Assembly: GCA_023255285.1 (NCBI GenBank)
Contig: JALRIY010000115.1
Span: 1-7,112 of the forward strand
Length of the DNA stretch: 7,112 bases
Reading direction: 5' to 3'
Source: Algoriphagus sp.
GTDB lineage: Bacteria > Bacteroidota > Bacteroidia > Cytophagales > Cyclobacteriaceae
The notes under the pieces are model-generated. The model saw nothing but the letters and a program-made list of their open reading frames with translations, did no database searches and had not been told where the DNA came from. The translations under genes and the position numbers were made by a program. Positions within the stretch are counted from its first letter, which is position 1; the number at the start of each line of letters is the position of its first letter. Of the stretch, positions 1-6,227 are shown in pieces.

Positions 1-983
1 AATTCAGGGTTTCGCTCTAAGGTAATTTTAATTACTCCAACTAAAGGAATGAATAAAACCATTCCAGAAATCCCCCATAACCAGCCACCAAAAAGGACAG
101 CCAAAATTACAACCAGCGCATTCACTTTTACTTTTGAACCTACCACCAAGGGAGTGATTAAGTTATTCTCCAAAAGCTGAATCCCCCAAAGGCTTACAAA
201 AGTAATAAAGGGATATCCCAAACTATCAGTAATTAGAAATACATAGCCAATTACAAAAATGGAGGAAAGAAATACACCCACATAAGGAATCAAATTCATG
301 AGAGCGATAAATACCGCAAAAAGAAGAAAAAACTTAATTCCTATGGCATAAAAAAACAGACCAGCCAAGACTGCCACAATTCCGGTAACTCGAATCATTC
401 CTGCCAAATAGGATTGAATCACTTCCCCTGAATCTCGCACCCAATAAAGAATCGCCTGCTGATTAGCAGAAGAATACCGCATTAAAAATTCTGTGAAAAA
501 ATCCTTGTAGTAGAGCAATAAGAAGGTATACAAAGGAACAATTCCTATCAAGGTAAGAGATTTACCAGTAGCAAATAGAGTTTGATTCAAATCAAAAAAA
601 TTAAATAAAGAATTTAATTGTAAGCTGGAAGTAGATGCTGGCCAGCGTTCCCCAAAAAGGTAACTCAGCTGTTCGGTATAACGAACCAATTTTTCACTGA
701 CATTTTCTTCTATTTCAGGAATATCACGAATCAACCCCAGCACCTGATTGAGCAACAAGTAAAAAATGGCAAATGCAAGGACTGAAATTAAAGTAAGACT
801 CAAAAAAATTGAAATTCCTCTCGGTATTTTATGGTTTTCAAGCCAGGACGAAATCGGATACAAAGCAAAAGCAAAAAAAACACCCCAAAGTAATGGAACA
901 AAAATAAATGCTCCCTCTTTAGCTACCAAAGAGCCCAAAACAAGTATTAAAAGAAAATGGGAAATAAGCTGTATAGATTTCAT
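1..983 (-). CDS. AI-2E family transporter (permease), C-terminus cut by window edge
   Basis: The frame is open from an ATG at 983-981 to the window edge without a stop: 327 complete codons plus two bases. The product is a polytopic inner-membrane protein. Hydrophobic segments cover about residues 5-45 (probably two helices), 57-85, 143-158, 198-255 (several) and 258-325. Between them lies a soluble, charged stretch (about 86-140). The C-terminal half carries family hallmarks: LIPYVGVFLS (231-240) and ENNLITPLVVGSKVKVNALV (272-291), followed by a Gly-rich LFGGWLWGISG (297-307). These are characteristic of the AI-2E transporter family (PF01594). Members are named for autoinducer-2 export, but many have other or unknown substrates, including Na+/H+ antiport, so the substrate is not assigned. 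Family length is usually about 340-370 residues, so only a short tail is missing. The gene is divergent from everything downstream. Family confidence is high, substrate unknown. Confidence 0.93.
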   Translation of the reverse strand, partial: MKSIQLISHFLLILVLGSLVAKEGAFIFVPLLWGVFFAFALYPISSWLENHKIPRGISIFLSLTLISVLAFAIFYLLLNQVLGLIRDIPEIEENVSEKLVRYTEQLSYLFGERWPASTSSLQLNSLFNFFDLNQTLFATGKSLTLIGIVPLYTFLLLYYKDFFTEFLMRYSSANQQAILYWVRDSGEVIQSYLAGMIRVTGIVAVLAGLFFYAIGIKFFLLFAVFIALMNLIPYVGVFLSSIFVIGYVFLITDSLGYPFITFVSLWGIQLLENNLITPLVVGSKVKVNALVVILAVLFGGWLWGISGMVLFIPLVGVIKITLERNPE

Positions 984-1030
984 TCAATAAACATTCGATG
1001 TTCAAAGTAAGATACGGAATCAGAAAATGA

Positions 1031-1044
1031 GATGGGTGCCCATC
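1031..1044. promoter_or_regulatory. GATGGG-TG-CCCATC near-palindrome upstream of the permease gene
   Basis: Two perfect 6-base arms, GATGGG (1031-1036) and CCCATC (1039-1044), flank a TG centre. The element lies 47 bases upstream of the permease start codon. Its G+C-rich arms stand out from the A/T-rich surroundings. Size and symmetry would suit a dimeric regulator's operator, but no regulator is visible in the window and no second copy was noticed, so the role is a guess. Confidence 0.25.
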
Positions 1045-1057
1045 CTTAAAATTTAAT

Positions 1058-1214
1058 ATGATTATCCCCATTTATGCCAGTAATCCCAACGAAGTACTAA
1101 AACTTGCGGAAATCGTCGACAGAAGAATGTCCACAGTCCACAGCTAAACTAAATGAACTTCAAGGTTTATTTTCTGTCGTAACTGGTGACAAAGCGAATA
1201 ATCAGAAAAATTGA
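1058..1214 (+). pseudogene. Small unknown ORF disrupted by a 7-bp tandem duplication
   Basis: An ATG at 1058 opens a 29-codon frame (starts MIIPIYASNPNEVLKLAEIV) that stops at 1145-1147. In the +1-shifted frame a coding-like stretch (AKLNELQGLFSVVTGDKANN) runs on to a TGA at 1212-1214. The junction is an exact tandem repeat, TCCACAG at 1130-1136 and again at 1137-1143. Taking out one copy fuses both halves into a single 49-residue frame with balanced amino-acid composition. The simplest reading is a recent 7-base duplication that broke a small gene, or the 5' remnant of a longer decayed gene. I do not recognise the protein. It has no signal peptide or membrane segment. The alternative is chance open frames in intergenic DNA, which is quite possible at this length. 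Confidence 0.33.
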
Positions 1215-1239
1215 TATGAATATCCGAAATCTCACCAGT
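1182..1239. repeat. 8-bp perfect inverted repeat, 42-base spacer
   Basis: ACTGGTGA (1182-1189) is the exact reverse complement of TCACCAGT (1232-1239). The spacer contains a smaller perfect hairpin, GATAT-GA-ATATC (1213-1224). The left arm overlaps the end of the broken small ORF. It could be a transcript stem-loop or the remnant of a small insertion. No flanking target duplication was found. Confidence 0.3.
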
Positions 1240-1317
1240 AGTTTAATATTTGTTTGTATTACTGCACATCGTCGGCAGACTACAGGCCATTGAATGGAAT
1301 TTCCTACCTAATTTTCT

Positions 1318-1361
1318 AGGGATATTCGAGAAAAATAAATTTTCCCCTCGCTAGTATCCCT
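1318..1361. repeat. Imperfect 44-base hairpin in the intergenic gap
   Basis: The outer arms AGGGATA (1318-1324) and TATCCCT (1355-1361) pair perfectly over 7 bp. Inside them CGA (1327-1329) pairs with TCG (1348-1350), and GAAAA (1330-1334) pairs with TTTTC (1340-1344) around an ATAAA loop. A CCC bulge (1345-1347) and a 2-by-4 internal loop interrupt the stem. No U-tract follows, so it is not a canonical intrinsic terminator. It may be a structured leader, a protein-binding site or debris of a small element. Confidence 0.35.
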
Positions 1362-1432
1362 TCAGAATCACTCCCCTACTTTCTCCAGAACCAAGAGAAA
1401 ACTCCTACCCAGCTATCGCATTAATAATTTCT

Positions 1433-1440
1433 TATTTTTG
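1433..1440 (+). promoter_or_regulatory. Candidate Bacteroidota -7 promoter element for the esterase
   Basis: TATTTTTG matches the Bacteroidota sigma-ABfr -7 consensus TAnnTTTG at every fixed position. It lies 88 bases upstream of the preferred esterase ATG at 1529. No TTTG-like -33 element is present 19-21 bases upstream, so this is a half-match only. Transcription from it would start near 1447 and give a leader of about 80 bases. Confidence 0.35.
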
Positions 1441-1528
1441 ATGGATTGCTAGCCTCTTGTATAAAATTAGTTTATTGGCTTTTCTTTCACTTTTATTTTG
1501 TGGGCCCAAACCTAAATCTGATGTATTC

Positions 1529-2383
1529 ATGAAACTTCGATTAATTGTATTTTTCTTTTTCCCTTCCCTTCTTTTTGCACAGGGGAAGGTAGATTCTTTG
1601 GAAGTATTTAGTCCTTCCATGCAAAAAACACTAAAAGTAGCAGTTACCACCCCATCCACCTATCCTACTAGTCAAGATCGGTATCCGGTAATTTACTTGC
1701 TGCATGGAGGATCAGGATCGTACTCAGATTGGCATAAAAAAGTAACCCAAAAGGGAATAGTCAATCAACTTGCAGAAACCTACAATGTTGTGATTGTTAC
1801 CCCAGGAGTAGGTCCTGCTAGCTATTATTACGACAGCCCCTTACTGGATTCGGTTCGGTACGAAACCTACATGATCCAAGAATTAATCCCATTAATTGAT
1901 ACACAGTACCGCACACTAGCCCAAAAAGAATCCCGAGCTATTACTGGACTATCCATGGGAGGACATGGGGCAATTACTTTGGCTGCCAAGCATCCGGAAT
2001 TGTTTGTAGCAGCTGGGAGCATGAGTGGGGTTATGAATATTGATACCGACTTTTGGAAGGTCGGAGAAGACTTCAGAAACTTGCGAAAAAAAGGGCAACT
2101 TGAAATGCTCGGCCCAATCAATTACAAATCACCCCAATTCAATCCCTACACAGCAGTAGGCCTAGTAGACCAACTTAAGGACCAAGGGATTGCTGTAATT
2201 ATTGATTGTGGAGTGGATGATTTTTTGATAGAAACCAATCGGCAAATGCACGAATTACTTTTGGAGAAAAAAATTGCACATGAGTACATTGAAAGACCTG
2301 GAGCACACACCTGGACTTACTGGACTGAAGCTGTGCCAATACAATTTTCCTTTATAAATAAGTACCTCCAAAGGACCCCATAA
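1529..2383 (+). CDS. Secreted esterase D/FrmB-like alpha/beta hydrolase
   Basis: A 284-residue serine esterase of the putative esterase family (PF00756; relatives are esterase D, FrmB, feruloyl and acetyl-xylan esterases). The ATG at 1529 is chosen because it opens directly on a Sec signal peptide, MKLRLIVFFFFPSLLFAQ, with likely cleavage after about residue 18; a TTG at 1457 would add 24 residues. The mature enzyme should be exported. YLLHGGSGSYSDW (56-68) forms the oxyanion-hole region. GLSMGGHGA (140-148) is the nucleophile elbow with Ser142. VDDF (229-232) supplies the acid, probably Asp231, and PGAHTW (257-262) the catalytic His260, so the triad looks complete. Substrate cannot be read from sequence. 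Secretion makes a polysaccharide or carbohydrate ester more plausible than cytosolic S-formylglutathione (inference). The acyltransferase follows after 69 bases on the same strand. Confidence 0.88.
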   Translation: MKLRLIVFFFFPSLLFAQGKVDSLEVFSPSMQKTLKVAVTTPSTYPTSQDRYPVIYLLHGGSGSYSDWHKKVTQKGIVNQLAETYNVVIVTPGVGPASYYYDSPLLDSVRYETYMIQELIPLIDTQYRTLAQKESRAITGLSMGGHGAITLAAKHPELFVAAGSMSGVMNIDTDFWKVGEDFRNLRKKGQLEMLGPINYKSPQFNPYTAVGLVDQLKDQGIAVIIDCGVDDFLIETNRQMHELLLEKKIAHEYIERPGAHTWTYWTEAVPIQFSFINKYLQRTP

Positions 2384-2452
2384 AAGAAGGAGATAACCCT
2401 AACCTTCAATAATTCAGTTAATTTAGAATTTCTCTTTCCGTTTTCATCCAAA

Positions 2453-3583
2453 ATGTCCCTGTTTGACCCCATCCGTCCCTATTTCGATGCAGAAGTAAAT
2501 GCTGCCATCCTAGAGATTTTAGACCATAGCATGCTAAATTCCATGATGCAATTTACTTTTCCCGAAGACCTCAATCAATCATGGAAAGAGCGGATGAAAC
2601 ATACCCATTCTCTTCGTGATTTTCAGATTAACTTTATTTATCCTGCAGTAAAGAAAGTACTGGAAATGAGTTCCGAGGGATTGACCTTAAGTGGATTTGA
2701 CCAACTAGAACCCAATACGGGCTACCTATTTATTTCAAATCACCGGGATATCATTTTAGATACCTCCCTTTTAAATGCCTGTTTGTACGAAAACGGCCTT
2801 GTAATGACTACTTCTGCAATAGGGGATAATTTGATAAAAAAGCCTTTTTTAAATACACTTTCCAGACTAAATCGGAATTTTGCCATCCGTAGAGGCCTAA
2901 GTGGTAGAGCACTTCTGGAGAGTTCTTTACTCGCTTCCCAATTCATTCATAAATCTCTATTACGCGAAAATCGATCCGTTTGGATGGCACAACGCGAAGG
3001 GAGAACGAAAGATGGAAACGACCTCACACAGAAAGGGATTTTGAAGATGCTTACCTTAGCAGAGAAAGGAAGTAATCCATTTGGCTTCTTTGAAAAAATC
3101 CAATTGGTCCCTATCTCTATTTCCTATGAATACGATCCTACGGATTCCTTAAAAATCCCTGAATTGATTGCCAAAGCCCGAGAAGAGAAATATATAAAAG
3201 GAGAAAACGAAGACTTTATTACCCTATTGAGTGGAATACTCGGGCCTAAAAAGCGAATTCATATTCAAGTAAATAAAGTACTGACAGACGAAATCCACCA
3301 ACTCAAAAAAGAAGATCTTTCTCAAAATGAAAAATTGAGTAAGCTCACCGAACTGATCGATCAAGAAATTAGGAAGGGCTATAAACTTTGGCCTAGCAAT
3401 TACATTGCCTACGACCTACTGCACCAGAAAAGTCAGTTTTCTGAACAATATAGTCCATCGGAAAAAGAAAGTTTTGAAAAGCGCCTTGCCCAAAAGGTGG
3501 ACCGCAGTAATTCCTTGGAAGTTGAAAACTTTTTGAATATGTATGCCAATCCTGTAGTGAATCAACTCGGTCTTAATTTTTAA
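2453..3583 (+). CDS. PlsC-like 1-acylglycerol-3-phosphate acyltransferase family protein
   Basis: A 376-residue protein with the glycerophosphate acyltransferase fold. It matches a family usually annotated as 1-acyl-sn-glycerol-3-phosphate acyltransferase that is longer than classical PlsC (about 240 residues). The N-terminal part begins FDPIRPYFDAEV (4-15), typical of that family. FISNHRDIILD (93-103) is the acyltransferase motif I, AIGDNLIKKPF (122-132) and RLNRNFAIRRG (138-148) follow, and WMAQREGRTKDGND (177-190) matches motif III. The spacing in motif I is His97-x5-Asp103, or His97-x-Asp99 if the nearer Asp is used, rather than the classical Hx4D. No signal peptide or strong membrane helix is seen, so it is probably cytoplasmic and peripherally membrane-bound, acting in phospholipid synthesis or remodelling. 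The C-terminal 100 residues are charged and of unknown role. The exact acyl acceptor is not determined. Confidence 0.85.
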   Translation: MSLFDPIRPYFDAEVNAAILEILDHSMLNSMMQFTFPEDLNQSWKERMKHTHSLRDFQINFIYPAVKKVLEMSSEGLTLSGFDQLEPNTGYLFISNHRDIILDTSLLNACLYENGLVMTTSAIGDNLIKKPFLNTLSRLNRNFAIRRGLSGRALLESSLLASQFIHKSLLRENRSVWMAQREGRTKDGNDLTQKGILKMLTLAEKGSNPFGFFEKIQLVPISISYEYDPTDSLKIPELIAKAREEKYIKGENEDFITLLSGILGPKKRIHIQVNKVLTDEIHQLKKEDLSQNEKLSKLTELIDQEIRKGYKLWPSNYIAYDLLHQKSQFSEQYSPSEKESFEKRLAQKVDRSNSLEVENFLNMYANPVVNQLGLNF

Positions 3584-3651
3584 AAGTCCTACACGATACG
3601 TACTGCTTCAAAAAGTTGACCTATTTATTTTCCTTGACATAGAAAAATAAG

Positions 3652-3718
3652 GTATTTCTCAAAAAGGGAATAGATAGTAGCGGAGAAATACGTAGTTTAG
3701 GAAGTAAACTTTTTCTCC
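3652..3718 (+). promoter_or_regulatory. Candidate two-state RNA leader before the cyclophilin gene
   Basis: Two mutually exclusive helices can form. Helix A: GTATTTCTC (3652-3660) pairs over 9 perfect base pairs with GAGAAATAC (3683-3691) across a 22-base loop. Helix B: GGAGAAA (3682-3688) pairs over 7 perfect base pairs with TTTCTCC (3712-3718). It encloses a further perfect 6-bp hairpin, AGTTTA (3694-3699) with TAAACT (3705-3710) and loop GGAAG. Segment 3683-3688 is shared, so A and B cannot coexist. Helix B ends one base before the ATG at 3720 and could limit ribosome access, while A would leave 3712-3718 free. This resembles an attenuator or riboswitch layout, but no known riboswitch class was recognised and no ligand is proposed. 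Confidence 0.42.
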
Positions 3719-3719
3719 A

Positions 3720-4310
3720 ATGAAAAAAACAGCGCTTCTCTTTTGTCTCTGCTTTGTTGTTTGGAATTTAAGTCCAGCTCAAAGTCCAAAAATCGCAGTA
3801 GGACATATTCAAACCCCTTTAGGAGAACTTTGGATTGAGTTGGATGACCGTACTCCTAACCATAAACTAAGTTTTATTGAACTCGCTGAGGCAGGTTATT
3901 GGGACTCACTAACTTTCAATCGAGTGATTCCAAATTTTGTAGCACAAGGGGGCTGCCCCGATACCCCAGCTGGCTTTACTGATCCAGAATACCTTTTGGA
4001 ACCTGAATTTCACCCCGAAATGAAACACGTATATGGGGCTTTGGGGGCAGGTCGTGACGATAATTCAGGTAAACTTTCTGCCCGTTGCCAATTTTACATC
4101 GTTCAGAATCCAGCAGGAATACCTCGCCTCGATGGAGACTACACCGTCTTTGGCCGTGTAATCAAGGGGATGGATATCATCGACCGCATCGTGAATGTAG
4201 CGAGAGATCTAAAAGACCAACCGCTTGAACCCCTCTCACTTCAAGTCAGTATTAAATACCTGAATACAAAAGAATTCAAAGCACTTTTTCCCCCGATACC
4301 CTATGAATAA
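3720..4310 (+). CDS. Exported cyclophilin-type peptidyl-prolyl cis-trans isomerase
   Basis: A 196-residue cyclophilin (PF00160) that catalyses cis-trans isomerisation of peptidyl-proline bonds during protein folding. Residues 1-21 form a signal peptide (MKK start, hydrophobic core, SPAQ-S boundary), so it likely acts in the periplasm or is surface-anchored. The single fold covers about residues 27-180. FNRVIPNFVAQGG (66-78) contains the active-site Arg68, Phe73 and Gln76. CQFYIVQN (123-130) and LDGDYTVFGRV (137-147) match the remaining conserved blocks. At the position of human CypA Trp121 there is Arg136, and Tyr141 replaces His126, so cyclosporin binding is probably weak (inference from known cyclophilins). 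The last 8 bases overlap the start of the Gfo/Idh gene (ATGAATAA), suggesting co-transcription and coupled translation. A structured leader precedes it. A cyclophilin beside sugar-catabolism genes is not an obvious pathway partner. Confidence 0.93.
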   Translation: MKKTALLFCLCFVVWNLSPAQSPKIAVGHIQTPLGELWIELDDRTPNHKLSFIELAEAGYWDSLTFNRVIPNFVAQGGCPDTPAGFTDPEYLLEPEFHPEMKHVYGALGAGRDDNSGKLSARCQFYIVQNPAGIPRLDGDYTVFGRVIKGMDIIDRIVNVARDLKDQPLEPLSLQVSIKYLNTKEFKALFPPIPYE

Positions 4311-5376
4311 GCCCATCCGGATAATGGTAGTGGGCTGCGGAAATATGGGCGCATCTCATGCCAAAGCCTACCATCACCTCCCCGATTTTGAGATTTGTGG
4401 ACTAGTTTCTAGAGGGGATTCCAAGCTGCGCCTTCAAGAAAAATTAGAGAGCAACTATCCACTTTTTGAGGATTTCGAAACAGCATTAGCAACCAGTAAA
4501 CCCGATGCAGTATGCATCTCCACTTACCCAGATACCCATGAAGCATTTGCCTGCAAGGCCATGGAAGCAGGCTGCCATGTATTCTTGGAAAAACCCCTCG
4601 CAATCAGCCTAGTAGGAGCCAGACGAATTATAGCCAAAGCCCAGGAAACGAATAAAAAAGTAGTGGTAGGCTATATTCTCAGACACCATCCCTCTTGGAT
4701 TAGATTTATTGAGGAAGCGCAAAAACTAGGTAGGCCCCTAGTAATGCGGATGAACCTCAATCAGCAAAGTCAAGGCTACATGTGGGAAGTCCATCGGAAT
4801 TTGATGAGTTCCCTAAGCCCTATCGTCGATTGTGGAGTTCATTACATTGATGTCATGTGCCAGATGACTCGGTCTAGGCCGATTTGGGTAGCTGCAATCG
4901 GCGCACGACTTAGCGAGGAAGTTGCTGAGGACAACTACAACTACGGACAATTGCAAATCCGATTTGAAGATGGATCTGTAGGATGGTACGAAGCAGGCTG
5001 GGGACCAATGATCAGTGAAACAGCCTTCTTTATCAAGGATGTAATAGGTCCAAAAGGATCGGTATCCATTGTTGCAAAAACTGCCAGTGCTGCAGGACAA
5101 TCGGATCAAATCGATGCGCATACCAAAACAGAATCGATTCTAATCCATCACGCAGACCTAAATGAAAAGCAGCTGTTCTCTAAAAAAGACGAATGGATAG
5201 CACTTACCGACGAGCCCGACCACCAAGAACTCTGCAATCGAGAACAATTGTATTTCTTGCAGGCCATTCGTACAAACGCTGACCTTTCTGACCATTTGGA
5301 GGATGCATTAAATAGTCTTAAAATAGCTTTTGCTTGCGATGAGTCTGTTAAAACAGGTGTAGGGATACCTCTATAA
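4303..5376 (+). CDS. Gfo/Idh/MocA family NAD(P)-dependent oxidoreductase, candidate 6-deoxy-sugar dehydrogenase
   Basis: A 357-residue cytosolic protein without signal peptide. The N-terminal Rossmann domain (about 5-125) has the dinucleotide motif VVGCGNMGASHA (9-20) and the family signature FLEKPLA (94-100), with the usual catalytic or cofactor-contacting Lys97. The C-terminal alpha/beta domain (about 130-345) contains DCGVHYIDVM (176-185), where His180 and Asp183 sit at the usual active-site positions. Family members oxidise or reduce cyclic sugars, inositols and related compounds. Because SDR, FAH and amidohydrolase genes of a diketo-hydrolase sugar pathway follow, the best guess is oxidation of L-fucose or a related 6-deoxy sugar to its lactone. 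The known L-fucose dehydrogenases belong to other families, so this is inference. The start codon lies within the last codons of the cyclophilin gene (8-base overlap), and the SDR gene follows after 46 bases. Confidence 0.9.
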   Translation: MNKPIRIMVVGCGNMGASHAKAYHHLPDFEICGLVSRGDSKLRLQEKLESNYPLFEDFETALATSKPDAVCISTYPDTHEAFACKAMEAGCHVFLEKPLAISLVGARRIIAKAQETNKKVVVGYILRHHPSWIRFIEEAQKLGRPLVMRMNLNQQSQGYMWEVHRNLMSSLSPIVDCGVHYIDVMCQMTRSRPIWVAAIGARLSEEVAEDNYNYGQLQIRFEDGSVGWYEAGWGPMISETAFFIKDVIGPKGSVSIVAKTASAAGQSDQIDAHTKTESILIHHADLNEKQLFSKKDEWIALTDEPDHQELCNREQLYFLQAIRTNADLSDHLEDALNSLKIAFACDESVKTGVGIPL

Positions 5377-5422
5377 GTAAGCGATAACTCATTCTTTTTC
5401 TGGTAAATGAACTCTTTTGAAA

Positions 5423-6181
5423 ATGAAAAATAAAACCGTCCTAATTACTGGAGGAGCAAGTGGGATAGGCCTTGCAATTGTAGAAAAATTTGGATCTGAA
5501 GGTAGTCGTGTTTTCTTTATCGATTCTAACCAAAAGGATGGGGAAATAGTTGAAAAACTAGGGCGAGAAAAAGGTTGGTCACTTCACTTTTTGCATGCAG
5601 ACATCCAAAATGAAGCACAAGTTCATCAAGCAATCGAATCAATTCCTAGTAAACTAGATGTATTGATCAACAATGCAGGCATCCCCCATATTGGAACCTT
5701 AAGTAGCACTGGAACGGCTGATTTTGAACGACTGTTTGCTGTGAATGTCAAGGGGCTATTTTTATGCAGCCAAGCTGCACTTCCCAAATTGATAGAAAAT
5801 GGGGGTGGATCCATACTCAATATGTGCTCCGTGGCAGCCACAATAGGTATCCCAGATCGATTTGCCTATAGCATGACCAAGGGAGCTACACTTTCCATGA
5901 CCTTAAGTATAGCCAGAGATTACGTACAACATGGGATTCGCTGTAATTGCATCTCTCCAGGAAGAGTACATACCCCTTTTGTAGATGGTTTTTTGGCAAC
6001 AAATTACCCAGGTAAAGAACAGGAGATGTTTGAAAAACTAGCAGCTACGCAACCTATTGGAAGAATGGGAACACCCTCAGAAATAGCAGAAATGGCTTAT
6101 TTCATTTCCTCCGATCAGGGACAGTTTATTACAGGTTCCAACTTCACTGTCGATGGAGGATTTTCTGGAATAAAAATGTAA
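5423..6181 (+). CDS. SDR family oxidoreductase, probable 2-keto-3-deoxy-L-fuconate dehydrogenase
   Basis: A 252-residue classical short-chain dehydrogenase. The ATG at 5423 is preferred over a TTG six bases upstream because it gives the standard short lead into beta-1. TGGASGIG (9-16) binds the dinucleotide, and Asp34 after beta-2 suggests NAD rather than NADP. NNAG (83-86), Asn108 (VNVKG), Ser136 and Tyr149-x3-Lys153 (YSMTK) make a complete catalytic tetrad. CISPGRVHTPF (176-186) and TGSNFTVDGG (237-246) are normal C-terminal blocks. The stretch NVKGLFLCSQAALP and the block IGIPDRFAYSMTKGA resemble SDRs of L-fucose and L-rhamnose diketo-hydrolase pathways, which oxidise the C4 hydroxyl of a 2-keto-3-deoxy sugar acid to the 2,4-diketo acid. 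The adjacent FAH hydrolase would consume that product. SDR assignment is near certain; substrate is moderately confident. Confidence 0.9.
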   Translation: MKNKTVLITGGASGIGLAIVEKFGSEGSRVFFIDSNQKDGEIVEKLGREKGWSLHFLHADIQNEAQVHQAIESIPSKLDVLINNAGIPHIGTLSSTGTADFERLFAVNVKGLFLCSQAALPKLIENGGGSILNMCSVAATIGIPDRFAYSMTKGATLSMTLSIARDYVQHGIRCNCISPGRVHTPFVDGFLATNYPGKEQEMFEKLAATQPIGRMGTPSEIAEMAYFISSDQGQFITGSNFTVDGGFSGIKM

Positions 6182-6227
6182 TCAACCTCCACTCTACCTA
6201 ATCACATCACTCAAAACCCCAAAAACC

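Larger units (their letters stand above)
984..1528. other. Divergent intergenic gap with inverted repeats and a broken small ORF
   Basis: This 545-base stretch separates the minus-strand permease from the plus-strand esterase and should contain promoters for both. No intact gene longer than about 30 codons was found in it. It holds a 14-base near-palindrome (1031-1044), a disrupted small reading frame (1058-1214), an 8-bp inverted repeat with a 42-base spacer (1182-1239), an imperfect hairpin (1318-1361) and an exact -7-type promoter element (1433-1440). Stop codons are frequent in all frames between about 1215 and 1440. No tRNA-like or known riboswitch structure was recognised. The stretch looks like decayed sequence plus regulatory DNA. 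Confidence 0.6.

Noticed and set aside
766..990. Plus-strand 74-codon open frame rich in Lys
   Set aside because: It lies antisense to the 5' end of the AI-2E family permease, whose translation is clearly a real membrane protein; the Lys-rich product is just the complement of Phe/Leu codons.
1457..1528. TTG start adding 24 residues to the esterase
   Set aside because: The ATG at 1529 gives a textbook signal peptide immediately at the N-terminus; the upstream extension would put a second signal sequence in front. It is kept only as a finding.
2411..2430. AATTC/GAATT inverted repeat between esterase and acyltransferase genes
   Set aside because: The arms are only 5 bp of A/T-rich sequence with a 10-base loop and no U-tract; expected by chance and not a terminator.
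3634..3660. TTGACA sequence resembling a -35 box upstream of the cyclophilin
   Set aside because: No matching -10 at normal spacing was found, and Bacteroidota primary promoters use different -33/-7 elements.
4813..5121. 102-codon minus-strand frame
   Set aside because: It is antisense to the well-supported Gfo/Idh gene, and its translation shows no recognisable domain.
5417..5422. TTG start for the SDR gene
   Set aside because: An in-frame ATG six bases downstream gives the normal SDR N-terminal length.
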